A DNA stretch of 64,000 nucleotides from Sphaerochaeta sp. Its GTDB lineage: Bacteria > Spirochaetota > Spirochaetia > Sphaerochaetales > Sphaerochaetaceae. Below the pieces are notes generated by a model, which had not been told where the DNA came from, did no database searches, and saw only the letters and a program-made list of their open reading frames with translations. Location of the stretch: NCBI GenBank assembly GCA_016342655.1, contig JAEINL010000004.1, positions 28,250 through 92,249 on the forward strand, read 5' to 3'. Below, in pieces: positions 47,431-57,197 of the stretch. The stretch's first letter is position 1. Each line of letters begins with the position of its first letter. Both the position numbers and the translations under genes were made by a program.

Positions 47431-48123
47431 CTAGTTTGCCGAAGGCGCCAGATCCTTCACGTTAACATGGACACCTGGGCCCATCGTGGAGGAAAGAGCT
47501 ACGCTTACCAAGAAGTCTGCCTTTGCATCAGAAGGCTTCTTGCGGATGATTTCCTTGACAACTGCACGAGCGTTTTCACTTACTTTTGCAGGATCCATGG
47601 AAACTTTACCAACGCCAAGGTGAACGACACTGGTCTTGTCAGAACGGAATTCGACACGACCTTTGGTCAACTCTTCTAGAGCGCCCTTCACGTCAAACGT
47701 GACAGTCTGGGTCTTGGGGTTAGGCATCAGGCCTCTGCGCCCGAGAATAGGTCCCAAACGACCGACGTCCTTCATCATATCAGGTGTAGCTACAGCGACA
47801 TCAAAATCCATCCAACCGCCACGAATCTTCTCAATGAGTTCGCTGTCACCAACAAAGGTTGCACCAGCATCAAGAGCTTCCTGAGCCTTCTCGCCTTTGG
47901 CGAAAACGAGGACACGCTTTTGTGCGGAGAACTGGTTGGGGAGCACTACAGTGTCACGGACACTCTGGCTCTTCTTGAGGGTCAGCTTTACAGAAATCTC
48001 GACTGTTTCGTCGAACTTTGCAAAGGCAACGTCCTTGACAAGAGCTGCAGCCTCATCGAAGGAGTATAACTTCTCACGGTCGACCTTTTTAATACTTTCG
48101 CGATAATTTTTTCCGTGTTTCAT
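47431..48123 (-). CDS. rplA: 50S ribosomal protein L1
   Basis: A 230-aa mobile stalk protein and, in many bacteria, the repressor of rplK-rplA. Signature LGPILGRRGLMPNPKTQTV is present. It follows rplK by one base. Confidence 0.96.
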   Translation of the reverse strand: MKHGKNYRESIKKVDREKLYSFDEAAALVKDVAFAKFDETVEISVKLTLKKSQSVRDTVVLPNQFSAQKRVLVFAKGEKAQEALDAGATFVGDSELIEKIRGGWMDFDVAVATPDMMKDVGRLGPILGRRGLMPNPKTQTVTFDVKGALEELTKGRVEFRSDKTSVVHLGVGKVSMDPAKVSENARAVVKEIIRKKPSDAKADFLVSVALSSTMGPGVHVNVKDLAPSAN

Positions 48124-48124
48124 C

Positions 48125-48556
48125 TTACTGCTCCACCTCTACGCCCATACTGCGAGCGGTTCCTGCAATGATCTTCTTGGCAGCCTCAATGTCATTTGCA
48201 TTGAGATCCTCAAGCTTGGTCTTTGCAATCTCGGTAAGTTGGTCCTGTGAAATCTTGCCAATCTTAGTCTTGTTAGGTGTACCACTTCCTTTGGTGATGC
48301 CAAGTGCCTTCTTGATAAGCACTGCAGCAGGAGGTGTCTTCAAGATAAAAGTAAAACTCTTATCCGCGTACACAGTAATGATGACTGGAAGGATGAGTCC
48401 AGGTTCGTAGTTCTTCGTCTTTTCGTTGAACTCCTGAACAAATTTCGGGGCACTGACACCATGAGGTCCAAGCGCGGGCCCAACTGGGGGTGCCGGCGTA
48501 GCCTTCTGGGCAGGACACTGCAGTTTGACTACTGCAGTTACCTTTTTCTTTGCCAT
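48125..48556 (-). CDS. rplK: 50S ribosomal protein L11
   Basis: A 143-aa GTPase-centre protein, target of thiostrepton-type drugs. Start at 48556 ([13 protein letters not shown]) with GGAGAG upstream. The Pro-rich linker [14 protein letters not shown] is conserved, and the C-terminal rRNA-binding domain ends [10 protein letters not shown]. Confidence 0.95.
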   Translation of the reverse strand: MAKKKVTAVVKLQCPAQKATPAPPVGPALGPHGVSAPKFVQEFNEKTKNYEPGLILPVIITVYADKSFTFILKTPPAAVLIKKALGITKGSGTPNKTKIGKISQDQLTEIAKTKLEDLNANDIEAAKKIIAGTARSMGVEVEQ

Positions 48557-48710
48557 GTTTCTCTCCTTACGCGACACCCTGCCTGAGCTGGCGGATAATC
48601 CGGGTTCGCGCTGGTTTTAACGCCTGTCATACGATCAGGCTCCCACCTCAATCTGCTTGAGGGAGTAAATGCATGAATAAATGGACTTGTTGTAAAAAAA
48701 CGTACTACTT
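48557..48710 (-). other. rplK leader with possible L1-binding fold
   Basis: The nusG-rplK gap holds several inverted repeats on the minus strand: CTCA/TGAG, GCCTG/CAGGC (plus 48631-48649) and CGGAT-A-ATCCG. Autoregulation of rplK-rplA by L1 binding in this leader is established in other bacteria; the exact site here is only inferred. Confidence 0.4.
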
Positions 48711-48750
48711 AGATTCTCCTAGAGTCCAGTCCGGAACTCCTAGAGAATCT
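48690..48750 (-). terminator. Terminator-like hairpin at the end of nusG
   Basis: Arms AGATTCTC (48711-48718) and GAGAATCT (48743-48750) pair across the nusG stop codon, with additional inner pairing, and a T7 run follows on the minus strand about 17 bases beyond the stem. Probably a partial terminator between nusG and rplK. Confidence 0.5.
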
Positions 48751-49300
48751 TTTCCACCTGAAGGAAATCTACCTCAACAGGAGTGGATCGACCAAAGATC
48801 CCGACGCTCACTCGCATGCGGGCTTTGTCAAGATTCACTTCCTCAATGACACCTGTAAAGGTATCAAAGGGTCCTTCAACAATCCGAACCTGTTCACCAA
48901 CGGCAAATGTCTGTTTTGGCTTAAAAACCTTTTCAGCAGGCAAATCGCCAGTTTTCTGAAAAATCCCTTTGACCTCACCTGAAGTAAGAGCCTTAGGTAT
49001 CACACTGTCATTGGGAGTAACAAACCCGGTCACACCTTGAATTCTCTTAATATGAGAACACCAAGTCTTCCAGCTGTTTTCAGGCAAATCGAGCTCAACA
49101 AGAATATAGCCAGGGAGTATCTTTCGCTTTACTTCGCGACGGACACCATCCTTGACCTCAACTAGCGTTTCGAACGGAACCTTGACGTCTGTGCAGACCA
49201 TACTAAAGTCCACATCAGTCTCTCGCATCTTATTTATGATGCGTTCAATTTTCTGTTCATACCCAGAATATGTATGTACTACGTACCAGCCCTTTGCCAT
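48740..49300 (-). CDS. nusG: Transcription elongation/antitermination factor NusG
   Basis: A 186-aa factor that binds RNA polymerase and, via its KOW domain, S10 or Rho. The N-terminal NGN domain has GWYVVHTYSGYEQKIERII and the conserved ILPGYILVEL; the KOW domain has VGEQVRIVEGPFDTFTG. It follows secE by 9 bases, the usual secE-nusG pair. Confidence 0.96.
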   Translation of the reverse strand: MAKGWYVVHTYSGYEQKIERIINKMRETDVDFSMVCTDVKVPFETLVEVKDGVRREVKRKILPGYILVELDLPENSWKTWCSHIKRIQGVTGFVTPNDSVIPKALTSGEVKGIFQKTGDLPAEKVFKPKQTFAVGEQVRIVEGPFDTFTGVIEEVNLDKARMRVSVGIFGRSTPVEVDFLQVEKIL

Positions 49301-49309
49301 GACACCGTC

Positions 49310-49489
49310 CTAAAAAATAAATAGTATACCCTTGAGAAGAAGAAAATCAACCAATCCAAGGAATACTGCGACGATCACAGTAGAAACCAGTACGACCTTA
49401 GTGGAAGAGACAACGGCTTCGTGGGAGGGCCAGACAACTTTCTTAAGTTCCTGGTGTGACTCCTTGAAATACTTGAACAGTTTCTTCAT
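49310..49489 (-). CDS. secE: Preprotein translocase subunit SecE
   Basis: A 59-aa single-pass protein, too short for most open-reading-frame cut-offs. It begins MKKLFKYFKES, has the amphipathic conserved segment ELKKVVWPSHEAVV (residues 14-27), and one C-terminal transmembrane helix (about 30-57). It clamps SecY. Position before nusG is canonical. Confidence 0.93.
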   Translation of the reverse strand: MKKLFKYFKESHQELKKVVWPSHEAVVSSTKVVLVSTVIVAVFLGLVDFLLLKGILFIF

Positions 49490-49528
49490 GTAAAGTCTCC
49501 TTTGGGGGTAGAAAAATCAAGAAGCAGA

Positions 49529-49602
49529 CAGGCCAGGAAGGATTCGAACCCTCAACATCCGGTTTTGGAGACCAGCGCTCTACCAATTGGAGCTACTGGC
49601 CT
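49529..49602 (-). tRNA. tRNA-Trp (anticodon CCA)
   Basis: A 74-base cloverleaf on the minus strand: acceptor AGGCCAG/CTGGCCT, D stem GCTC/GAGC, anticodon stem CTGGT/ACCGG with loop CTCCAAA, and T stem GAGGG/CCTTC with TTCGAAT. The 3' CCA is not encoded. It sits between rpmG and secE. Confidence 0.95.
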
Positions 49603-49633
49603 ATTTGCTTCTCGATACAAAGTCCTTTCGAAC

Positions 49634-49813
49634 TTATTTGATCTTTGCTTCGCGATGCAAGGTATGTTTGCGTTCAAACGGGCAATACTTGTTCAGCTCG
49701 AGTTTACCTTGCGTATTACGACGATTCTTCTCGGTCGTATAATTCTTTTGCTTACATTCGGTGCACTGCAGAGCAATTTTCTCTACGGGACCTTTTTTCT
49801 TCTTTTCACCCAT
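49634..49813 (-). CDS. rpmG: 50S ribosomal protein L33
   Basis: A 59-aa protein: [20 protein letters not shown], then [20 protein letters not shown]. Three of the four usual zinc ligands are present (C17, C20, C44); the fourth position of the second CxxC is Glu (YCPFERKH), so it is intermediate between zinc and zinc-free forms. It lies between two tRNA genes, a common arrangement near secE. Confidence 0.93.
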   Translation of the reverse strand: MGEKKKKGPVEKIALQCTECKQKNYTTEKNRRNTQGKLELNKYCPFERKHTLHREAKIK

Positions 49814-49876
49814 CTGATGCTCCTCGGTGAGTATTCACCCAACTCTACTCCCAATTTGGGAATGAGTAAAGAAAAG

Positions 49877-49949
49877 AGCCCTCGAACGGATTTGAACCGT
49901 TGACCCCCACCTTACCATGGTGGTGCTCTACCGACTGAGCTACAAGGGC
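49877..49949 (-). tRNA. tRNA-Thr (anticodon GGT)
   Basis: A 73-base cloverleaf on the minus strand: acceptor GCCCTTG/CGAGGGC, D stem GCTC/GAGC, anticodon stem CCACC/GGTGG with loop ATGGTAA, and T stem AACGG/CCGTT. CCA is not encoded. It is the first gene of the minus-strand cluster. Confidence 0.95.
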
Positions 49950-50003
49950 ATTGACAACACAACAAAAATATCAAACAAAACATACCTGTGACGTGCAGAA
50001 GCA

Positions 50004-50032
50004 AACTTACCAGAGCTAGGATAATTTGTCAA
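50004..50032 (-). promoter_or_regulatory. Promoter of the tRNA-Thr-rpmG-tRNA-Trp-secE-nusG transcript
   Basis: Minus-strand TTGACA (50032-50027), a 17-base spacer and an extended -10 TGG-TAAGTT (hexamer 50009-50004). The -10 is weak but the -35 is perfect. Confidence 0.5.
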
Positions 50033-50070
50033 TACGCACCAAACATTTTCACCCTCAATATTACAGCTGG

Positions 50071-50099
50071 TTGCCCATAAGGTATCTATCGTATATAGT
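50071..50099 (+). promoter_or_regulatory. Promoter of glgP
   Basis: TTGCCC (50071-50076), a 17-base spacer and TATAGT (50094-50099). The leader is about 35 bases, with SD AAGGAG at 50126-50131. Confidence 0.65.
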
Positions 50100-50140
50100 T
50101 TTCTTGAACCAAATATCATATTTATAAGGAGTTCATCTCA

Positions 50141-52651
50141 ATGAACGACACACTGAACACACGATTTGGCCACACACCGCCAGAATTGGCACAAGATTTT
50201 GCCGAGCACCTCAAGTACAACCAAGATGCAGATATATACCACACAACCCAAGAAGACCGATATACAGCCCTCGCACTTACCATCCGTGACAGAATCATCC
50301 ACCAGTGGAACCTAAGCAGGAAAACCCAAAAGAGCACGAATGCCAAAAGGATAAACTATCTCTCCCTAGAGTTTCTCATGGGAAGGGCTATGACCAACAA
50401 CGTCATCAACTTAGGTATCGAGGAAGAATTGAAGGAGGCTCTCGCCTCCCTTGGATATACATATGAGGAGCTCTCTGACATCGAGCACGATGCAGGACTG
50501 GGAAATGGAGGACTGGGACGACTGGCCGCTTGCTTTCTCGACTCGCTAGCTACACTGGAATATCCGGCATATGGATATGGAATTCGCTATAACTATGGTA
50601 TTTTCCGCCAACAGATAAAGAATGGATGGCAGGTCGAACAACCAGACAACTGGCTCAGATATGGGAACCCTTGGGAAATAGAACGCCATGACGTCGCTTT
50701 TACCGTTCAGTTTGGCGGAGAGGTCCACCTTATCCGTGAAAAGGGCAAGGACAACTTCAAGTGGATCGGAGGCGAGCAGGTCATTGGAGTCGCCTACGAC
50801 ATGCCTATCATCGGCTATGGCTGTAAGACGGTGAACACTCTCAGGCTCTGGTCTGCAACAAGCCCAGAGGAATTTGATTTCCATGAGTTCAACGAAGGCG
50901 ACTATACAGAAGCTGTCCGTTCAAAGATTTCCGCAGAGAACCTCTCTCAGGTTCTCTACCCTAATGATACTCTCTATATGGGAAAGGAGCTTCGCCTGAA
51001 GCAACAGTATTTCTTTGTAGCCTGTTCGCTTGCAGATATTGTGAGAACTTTCAAACAGGAAAATCGCACATGGTCAGAGTTTACTGACTTTGCTGCAATC
51101 CAACTCAATGATACCCACCCCTCTCTGGCAATCCCTGAAATGATGCGCATTCTCTTGGACAAGGAAAATCTTGCTTGGGACGAAGCATGGGCTATCACCA
51201 ACAGCGTGATGGGATACACAAACCATACGCTCATGCCAGAAGCATTGGAGAAGTGGTCCCTGCCCATGTTGCAGTCAATCCTGCCCAGACACCTGCAAAT
51301 CATCTACGAAATCAACCATAGGTTTATGCAGTCAGCGGTATCCTTCTTCCCCCTGCAGCCCCAGGTGCTCCGACAAATCAGCATCATTGAGGAATCGAAT
51401 CCCAAACAGATACGCATGGCAAACCTTGCAATCATTGGTAGCCACAGCACCAATGGTGTTGCCGAACTCCACTCAGAGTTGCTCAAGCGTTCAATGTTCC
51501 CGCAGTTCAACACCATCTACCCAGACAGGTTCAACAACAAGACAAACGGGATAACCCAGCGGCGCTGGTTGCTTGATGCAAACCCAAGGTTGGCAAAAAA
51601 GATTACTGAAGTAATCGGTGATGGTTGGATAACAGACTACAGCCAGATATCCAAGCTTACCCCCTTTGCAACCGACAAGAGCTTTATTGCTGAATTTGCA
51701 AAAATAAAGCTGGAAAACAAGATCAAGGCCGCAAATTTTCTCAAAAGGGATTGTGGAATACTCATCGATCCCAATACCCTCTTTGATGTCCAGGTGAAAC
51801 GCATACACGAATACAAACGCCAGTTGCTTAATGTCTTGAACATCATGATGATCTACAACGATATAAAGAAAGGTGGCGAGGCTACCAAGGGCATGTCTCC
51901 AATGACCTTCCTCTTTGGAGGCAAGGCAGCACCAGGGTATGTCAACGCAAAACTCATCATCAAACTGATCAACAACATTGCCAATGTCATCAACGCGGAC
52001 AAAGAGGCAAACAAGCTCCTTAGTGTCCATTTCATGCCTAACTATAGGGTGACAATGGCAGAAAGCATCATTCCCGCCACCAACTTATCCGAACAGATAC
52101 CCACTGCAGGAACCGAAGCATCAGGGACCGGCAACATGAAGTTCATGTGCAACGGAGCACTGACCATCGGCACAATGGACGGAGCCAATGTGGAAATTGC
52201 AGAAGAAGCGGGCAAGCAGAACATATTCATCTTCGGCCATACGGAAGAAGAGATTGTAAAACTTGGCCAGAGCTATGACCCCTTTGCCTGGGCAATGAGA
52301 GACAAGGAAATCAAGGATGCAGTCCAGCTCCTTGCTACCGGAGACTTCAATGTGAATGAACCCAATATCTTTGATCCTATCCGTAAAAGCCTCTTTGAAG
52401 ACGGGGACAAGTACTTCCATTTTGCAGACTTGCGCATGTATGCAGACATGCACAAAAATGCTCGCTCCCTATATACAAGTGATCAGGATGAATGGAATCG
52501 CAAGGCCATCATCAATGTTGCCTCAAGTGGCAAATTCTCGAGTGACCGAACCATCAGCGAATATGCAAATGATATCTGGAATCTCAAGAAATGCCCTGTC
52601 GAACGGAGTAACGGCAATGAGACTGCGTTGCAGGATGCAATCAAGAAGTAG
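50141..52651 (+). CDS. glgP: Glycogen/alpha-glucan phosphorylase
   Basis: An 836-aa PLP-dependent enzyme that releases glucose-1-phosphate from glycogen or maltodextrin. The family core is complete: LGNGGLGRLAACFLDSLATL near residue 125, the PLP-Lys motif EASGTGNMKFMCNGAL near 655-670 (usual Leu replaced by Cys), and GTMDGANVEI. Length is standard. It stands alone, transcribed divergently from the tRNA-Thr cluster; no other glycogen gene is nearby. Confidence 0.95.
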   Translation: MNDTLNTRFGHTPPELAQDFAEHLKYNQDADIYHTTQEDRYTALALTIRDRIIHQWNLSRKTQKSTNAKRINYLSLEFLMGRAMTNNVINLGIEEELKEALASLGYTYEELSDIEHDAGLGNGGLGRLAACFLDSLATLEYPAYGYGIRYNYGIFRQQIKNGWQVEQPDNWLRYGNPWEIERHDVAFTVQFGGEVHLIREKGKDNFKWIGGEQVIGVAYDMPIIGYGCKTVNTLRLWSATSPEEFDFHEFNEGDYTEAVRSKISAENLSQVLYPNDTLYMGKELRLKQQYFFVACSLADIVRTFKQENRTWSEFTDFAAIQLNDTHPSLAIPEMMRILLDKENLAWDEAWAITNSVMGYTNHTLMPEALEKWSLPMLQSILPRHLQIIYEINHRFMQSAVSFFPLQPQVLRQISIIEESNPKQIRMANLAIIGSHSTNGVAELHSELLKRSMFPQFNTIYPDRFNNKTNGITQRRWLLDANPRLAKKITEVIGDGWITDYSQISKLTPFATDKSFIAEFAKIKLENKIKAANFLKRDCGILIDPNTLFDVQVKRIHEYKRQLLNVLNIMMIYNDIKKGGEATKGMSPMTFLFGGKAAPGYVNAKLIIKLINNIANVINADKEANKLLSVHFMPNYRVTMAESIIPATNLSEQIPTAGTEASGTGNMKFMCNGALTIGTMDGANVEIAEEAGKQNIFIFGHTEEEIVKLGQSYDPFAWAMRDKEIKDAVQLLATGDFNVNEPNIFDPIRKSLFEDGDKYFHFADLRMYADMHKNARSLYTSDQDEWNRKAIINVASSGKFSSDRTISEYANDIWNLKKCPVERSNGNETALQDAIKK

Positions 52652-52850
52652 GTCAAACTGCTCATACAGCAGGTTCTATAGAGGATCTGCTGTCTTGAAT
52701 TTAGCAATTATCTACAGATATGATGAAATTTTAGCAGAGATAAAACTTCCATATACTTACAAAATATGAAGATAAGAATTTTTTGATAAATTATTGATAA
52801 TAATGACGCATTTTTAGCAATCAAGGAGAAAATACTGGTATATTCTTACC
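52652..52850. other. A+T-rich gap with a possible glgP terminator
   Basis: A 7-bp inverted repeat ACAGCAG (52666-52672) and CTGCTGT (52687-52693) with a 14-base loop follows glgP, with only a weak T-rich stretch after it. The rest is A+T-rich and ends in the HTH gene's promoter. No gene is seen. Confidence 0.45.
52836..52844 (+). promoter_or_regulatory. Extended -10 of the HTH gene, likely leaderless
   Basis: TGG-TATATT (52836-52844) ends 6 bases before the ATG at 52851. There is no SD in the proper place and no clear -35, as expected for an extended -10 promoter making a leaderless mRNA. Confidence 0.55.
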
Positions 52851-53186
52851 ATGCAAAAATTCTGGGAACGAGTAACAACCCTTTTAGGATCAACTAGTGT
52901 GGTAGATCTTGCCACGATGCTCAATGTTAAGAGAAGCACCCTATCCAGCTGGATTCACAACGACCGCCGCCCTCCTATGGACGTTCTCCTGATACTCACT
53001 GGACAAACAGGTCTTAGTCTTGAGAACCTTGAGTACGGCTTTGATTGGGAACCATCAGACGACGAGGAAGCAGCCGAGAACCATTCACCAAAGTTCAAGG
53101 CAATCATGCAGATGGTATCAGGTTTAAATAATGAAGAACAGGATATCGTCTACAGCCTTCTTACCTATATGAAGAAAAAACCCTAG
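52851..53186 (+). CDS. Small helix-turn-helix (XRE/CI-repressor-like) protein
   Basis: A 111-aa protein. Residues about 15-40 (SVVDLATMLNVKRSTLSSWI) form a helix-turn-helix like those of phage CI-type and XRE regulators; residues 42-60 continue with PPMDVLLILTGQTGLSL, typical of the same domain. The acidic linker (SDDEEAAE) leads to a short helical tail with LNNEEQDIVYSLLTYM, which may dimerise. No target is known. The gene overlaps the end of the convergent DUF554 gene by 4 bases. Confidence 0.72.
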   Translation: MQKFWERVTTLLGSTSVVDLATMLNVKRSTLSSWIHNDRRPPMDVLLILTGQTGLSLENLEYGFDWEPSDDEEAAENHSPKFKAIMQMVSGLNNEEQDIVYSLLTYMKKKP

Positions 53187-53911
53187 AGACACACAGAGGG
53201 AAATAGCATCATCACATAGGGGGATAGTATTGCCAAGGCAGGAGCTATCAGCATTGCCGGCAAAAAATTTCCTGTTTTGCTTTTTCGTATATCCAACAAA
53301 CCCAGACCAATCATCATTAAAAGTACTCCCCCAACTGCAGAAAGCTCGTTTATTCCCGATTCTCCCAAAATAGGGGAGATGAAGCCGCCTGCCAAGGTAA
53401 AAAATCCTTGGTACACAAGGATAACCAAAGCACTTGCCATGACTCCTGGGCCATAGACTGCACTGAAGATGATCGCCATACAACCATCCATGACCGACTT
53501 CACCAAGAGCAATTGGTAATCTCCTGTTGTTCCAGCCTGAATGGAGCCAACTACGGTCATGGCTCCCGAACAAAAAAGCAGAGATGCATTGAGAAAGCCC
53601 AAGGCAAAGTTCTTTGCAGCCTGCTCAGAGTCATGCTTCTTTCCCAGCTTTGATTCAATCCAGGTCCCCAAAGAGAGCACTCCATCCTCGATAGACAGTG
53701 CATATCCCACAAACCCTCCCAATACGGTTGAGAAGATGAGAATCAAGAAGGAGCCGGTCTGCATCGCCATCGAGATACCGATGACCAGAGTAATCAACCC
53801 TGAGGAGGTGAAGACCACCTCCTTATAGGAGTTTTTTAGTCGGTTCTTCAAAAACAACCCTACCAGTGACCCGAGTATGACAGTAAGACAATTGATATAG
53901 GTGGCAAACAT
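53183..53911 (-). CDS. DUF554-family membrane protein
   Basis: A 242-aa protein with six to seven transmembrane segments, beginning MFATYINCLTVILGSLVGLF. Conserved glycine-rich segments such as GFLNASLLFCSGAMTVVGS and GMAIIFS-like (here GCMAIIFSAVYGPG) identify DUF554, a putative transporter family of unknown substrate. The ATG lacks an SD; a good promoter ends 10 bases upstream. It is divergent from the NTP-transferase gene, and their -10 elements overlap. Confidence 0.82.
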   Translation of the reverse strand: MFATYINCLTVILGSLVGLFLKNRLKNSYKEVVFTSSGLITLVIGISMAMQTGSFLILIFSTVLGGFVGYALSIEDGVLSLGTWIESKLGKKHDSEQAAKNFALGFLNASLLFCSGAMTVVGSIQAGTTGDYQLLLVKSVMDGCMAIIFSAVYGPGVMASALVILVYQGFFTLAGGFISPILGESGINELSAVGGVLLMMIGLGLLDIRKSKTGNFLPAMLIAPALAILSPYVMMLFPSVCL

Positions 53912-53921
53912 AATGGATAGG

Positions 53922-53950
53922 AGTATAATACGTTAGAAAGACAAGGACAA
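53922..53950 (-). promoter_or_regulatory. Promoter of the DUF554 gene, likely leaderless
   Basis: Minus-strand TTGTCC (53950-53945), a 17-base spacer and TATACT (53927-53922). The expected start lies within about four bases of the ATG at 53911. Confidence 0.65.
53924..53929 (+). promoter_or_regulatory. -10 element of the NTP-transferase gene
   Basis: Perfect TATAAT on the plus strand, sharing four bases with the opposing TATACT. The -35 is poor. The leader is about 25 bases with SD AAGGA before the ATG. Confidence 0.5.
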
Positions 53951-53959
53951 GGAACGAAT

Positions 53960-54538
53960 ATGCAAAACATCCTTCTTGCAGCAGGATTAGGAAAGAGAAG
54001 TGGGGGAGAGAAGCTATTGCTTCCCTATAAAGGCCGACCGATCATCACACACGCGGTAGAGCAATCACTTCTGGCGGGACTCCACACGATTGTAGTCACT
54101 GGATTCAGGACAAGGGAAGTCGAACAGGCTCTCAAACAGCTCGCATGTCCAAATCTCATTATTACTTACAATGAGAACTATTCTTTGGGCCAGGGCTCCT
54201 CAACACTCGTAGGTGCAAAAGCCCTTCGTGATGGTGAGGACTTCTTCATCTCCCTCTCTGACATGCCTCTGATCAGAGCAGCCCACTATCATTTCTTAGC
54301 CCGACACTTCACCTCTTCAGAAGCTCTGCGCCCTCTTTATAAGGGACAGATAGGACATCCTGTCCTGTTGCGAGCAAGCTTCAAAGCTCAAATCCTTGAA
54401 CAAGCTGTCCCCTTTACCATGCATGAACTGTTGAAGGATTTCCATGTAGAGCAGTGTATTGTCGATGACGAGGCCTATGTCCGCGACATCGATACAATAC
54501 ACGCCTACGCAGAGTTGCTCATGCATCCTAAGCCTTGA
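53960..54538 (+). CDS. MobA/MocA-like NTP transferase
   Basis: A 192-aa cytoplasmic nucleotidyltransferase. It opens with the nucleotide-binding signature [21 protein letters not shown] (first Gly-rich loop and Lys) and has the metal-binding SLSDMPLIR near residue 97 and GQIGHPVLL near 137, as in MocA cytidylyltransferases of molybdenum-cofactor synthesis. No cofactor genes lie nearby, so other small-molecule NTP-transferase roles are possible. Its last 11 bases overlap the convergent clpB gene. Confidence 0.8.
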   Translation: MQNILLAAGLGKRSGGEKLLLPYKGRPIITHAVEQSLLAGLHTIVVTGFRTREVEQALKQLACPNLIITYNENYSLGQGSSTLVGAKALRDGEDFFISLSDMPLIRAAHYHFLARHFTSSEALRPLYKGQIGHPVLLRASFKAQILEQAVPFTMHELLKDFHVEQCIVDDEAYVRDIDTIHAYAELLMHPKP

Positions 54539-57107
54539 CGGCAACCACCTTATCTTCGGCTGTCGTCAAACGAATCCCAGCCGAAGTTCCAAAATCACCA
54601 GTAAGCAACTGCACTGACAGGGGATTCTCCACCAACCTCTGGATTGCCCGTTTGACAGGACGCGCACCGAATGATGCATCAAAGCCCTCCTTGAATACCA
54701 GTTCCACCACGTCCTCATCCCAGCTTAAGGCATACCCTCGCCGTTCGAGGCGCTGTGCAAGCTGCTTAAGCTGTATGCTCACGATCCTTCTGATCTGATC
54801 AGCGCCAAGGCTCTCGAAGATGATAATCTCATCAAGGCGATTAATGAACTCAGGCTTGAATGAGTCATGAATGATAGAGAGAACCTGCTTTCGGGCCTCT
54901 TCTTGGTCGTTAGGATGCAGGAGAAAGGAACTGCCCAGATTGCTGGTCAGGATGATCACCGTATTGGTAAAGTCTACAACCCTACCCTGCCCATCGGTAA
55001 GCCTACCGTCATCCAATAGTTGCAAAAGGATGTTGAAAACATCCGGATGTGCCTTTTCAATTTCATCAAACAGAATGACTGAATAAGGCCTTCTCCTAAC
55101 AATTTCAGTCAGTTGCCCTCCCTGATCATAGCCCACATACCCCGGAGGAGCACCGATAAGCCTGCTTACTGAGTACTTCTCCATGTACTCACTCATATCA
55201 ATACGGGTGAGGGCCTTCTCATCATCAAAGAGAAATGAGGCCAATACCTTTGCCAACAAGGTCTTTCCCACCCCAGTTGGGCCTGCAAACAGGAAGCTCC
55301 CCAAGGGTCGTCGCTCATCACCAATGCCCGCCTTGTTGCGTCTGATTGCATCAGAGATGGCTGTAATCGCCTCTTTCTGCCCGACAACCTGCTCCGAAAG
55401 GGTATCTTCAAGTTGCAGATATTTTTGCATCTCGCTTCCTTTCATTTTTGAAACGGGGACTCCGGTCCAGTTGCTGACAATCCTAGCAATGTCATCTTCG
55501 CTGACCTCCTCCCGGAGCATCTGCCTCCCTTCACTCTGGCCTAGGGCAAGAAGCTCGCTCTGTTGCTCTATCTCCCTGAGTAAAGTAGGAATCGAACCAT
55601 GTTTGATCTGGGCAGCCCTTGCAAGGTCACCTTCACGCTCAGCTTGCTGCTCCTCAACCTTCAGCTGTTCCAAGCTTGCCTTCTTCTCTCGCAGCAAGGC
55701 GATTGCGTTACGCTCATTACCCCACTGCAGTTGCATGCTGTCCCGTTTGCCCCTCAAGAAACTCACCTCACTACGAATCTTCTTCAGGCGTTCAAGGCTG
55801 GCTTCATCCGTCTCACGGGTGAGGGCTTGCTCTTCAATGTTCAGCTGCAGGATCTTCCTTTTGATCTGGTCGAGTTCTTCTGGCTGGCTCTCTATCTCCA
55901 TCTTCAACTGGCTGGCAGCTTCATCGACCAAGTCGATAGCCTTGTCAGGAAGAAAGCGATTGGTAATATAGCGGTTACTCATCGTAGCTGCAGCAACAAG
56001 TGCCTCATCCTTGATTCGCACCCCATGATGCACTTCGTAGCGTTCCTTGAGACCACGTAAAATGGCTATGGTGCTCTCAACGGAGGGCTCATTGGTAAAG
56101 ACCGGCTGGAATCTGCGCTCCAGGGCCTTATCAACTTCGATATACTTGCGGTACTCATCCAGCGTTGTGGCTCCTATGGCATGGAGTTCTCCCCGTGCCA
56201 GAGCTGGCTTGATGAGATTCGAGGCATCGGTAGAACCTTCACTCGCCCCGGCCCCGACTATAGTATGCAACTCATCAATAAAGAGAATGATGGATCCTTC
56301 ACTGCTGGTCACTTCCTTGATGACAGCCTTCAGCCTCTCCTCAAACTCCCCACGGAACTTTGCCCCTGCAACGAGAGATCCCACATCCAAGGATAGGATA
56401 CGCTTATGCTTGAGTGATTCTGGGACATCCCCACTGTTGATACGTTGGGCAAGACCCTCGACAATAGCTGTCTTTCCCACCCCAGGTTCACCTATGAGAA
56501 CCGGATTGTTTTTGGTCCTTCTGGACAGGACCTGCATCACGCGTCTTATCTCCTCATCTCGCCCGATGACAGGGTCAAGCTTGCCCTGATGAGCAAGGGC
56601 AGTCATGTCTTTACAGTACTTTTCCAAGGCCTGGTATCGGCTCTCGGGGTCTTCAGAGTCGATACTCTGATTACCCCTGATGCTCTGCAATGCCTGCATG
56701 ATTCCTGAACGGGTAACGCCTAGGTTCTTCAACGCCTTGCTGGCAGGGCATGGGTCATCAATGATGGCAAGCAGAATGTGCTCTGCACTAAGGAACTCAT
56801 CTTTGAACTCTAAGGCGATTTTGTCTGCTGCATAGAGCTGGTTTCCCAAGGCAGAAGAGACTGTGCGTTTAACACTGCCACCATAGGCTTTGGGCAGACG
56901 GTTTGTGAGGTCTTCAAGGGCTATTTGGATCTGTTTAGGAGGGACTCCCAACCGCTCGAAGAGAGGAGAGAGCAATCCTTCTTTCTGGTTGAGCAGTGCA
57001 AGCAAGAGATGCTCGCTTGTGATCTCAGCACTCCCTCTTTCATTTGCTAGGATATCGGCATCACCGACAGCCTGACGAAGTTTGATGGTCATTTTATCGA
57101 TATTCAT
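54528..57107 (-). CDS. clpB: Disaggregase chaperone ClpB
   Basis: An 859-aa Hsp100 that works with DnaK to rescue aggregates. Double Clp-N repeats (about residues 1-145), AAA-1 with GEPGVGKT (about 205-212), a coiled-coil M domain rich in Glu, Leu and Arg (about 400-530), and AAA-2 with GPTGVGKT (about 605) and [15 protein letters not shown]. The presence of the M domain separates it from ClpA/ClpC. SD AAGGA precedes the ATG. No CIRCE-like operator was found in the short gap to tetR. Confidence 0.96.
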   Translation of the reverse strand: MNIDKMTIKLRQAVGDADILANERGSAEITSEHLLLALLNQKEGLLSPLFERLGVPPKQIQIALEDLTNRLPKAYGGSVKRTVSSALGNQLYAADKIALEFKDEFLSAEHILLAIIDDPCPASKALKNLGVTRSGIMQALQSIRGNQSIDSEDPESRYQALEKYCKDMTALAHQGKLDPVIGRDEEIRRVMQVLSRRTKNNPVLIGEPGVGKTAIVEGLAQRINSGDVPESLKHKRILSLDVGSLVAGAKFRGEFEERLKAVIKEVTSSEGSIILFIDELHTIVGAGASEGSTDASNLIKPALARGELHAIGATTLDEYRKYIEVDKALERRFQPVFTNEPSVESTIAILRGLKERYEVHHGVRIKDEALVAAATMSNRYITNRFLPDKAIDLVDEAASQLKMEIESQPEELDQIKRKILQLNIEEQALTRETDEASLERLKKIRSEVSFLRGKRDSMQLQWGNERNAIALLREKKASLEQLKVEEQQAEREGDLARAAQIKHGSIPTLLREIEQQSELLALGQSEGRQMLREEVSEDDIARIVSNWTGVPVSKMKGSEMQKYLQLEDTLSEQVVGQKEAITAISDAIRRNKAGIGDERRPLGSFLFAGPTGVGKTLLAKVLASFLFDDEKALTRIDMSEYMEKYSVSRLIGAPPGYVGYDQGGQLTEIVRRRPYSVILFDEIEKAHPDVFNILLQLLDDGRLTDGQGRVVDFTNTVIILTSNLGSSFLLHPNDQEEARKQVLSIIHDSFKPEFINRLDEIIIFESLGADQIRRIVSIQLKQLAQRLERRGYALSWDEDVVELVFKEGFDASFGARPVKRAIQRLVENPLSVQLLTGDFGTSAGIRLTTAEDKVVAVKA

Positions 57108-57197
57108 ATGTATTCCTTCCTATGTGTATATGTGACAAAGGACCCCATGGGGCCCTATCCTGTACATAAAGAATATACTGACAAAATGTCCGGTCGA

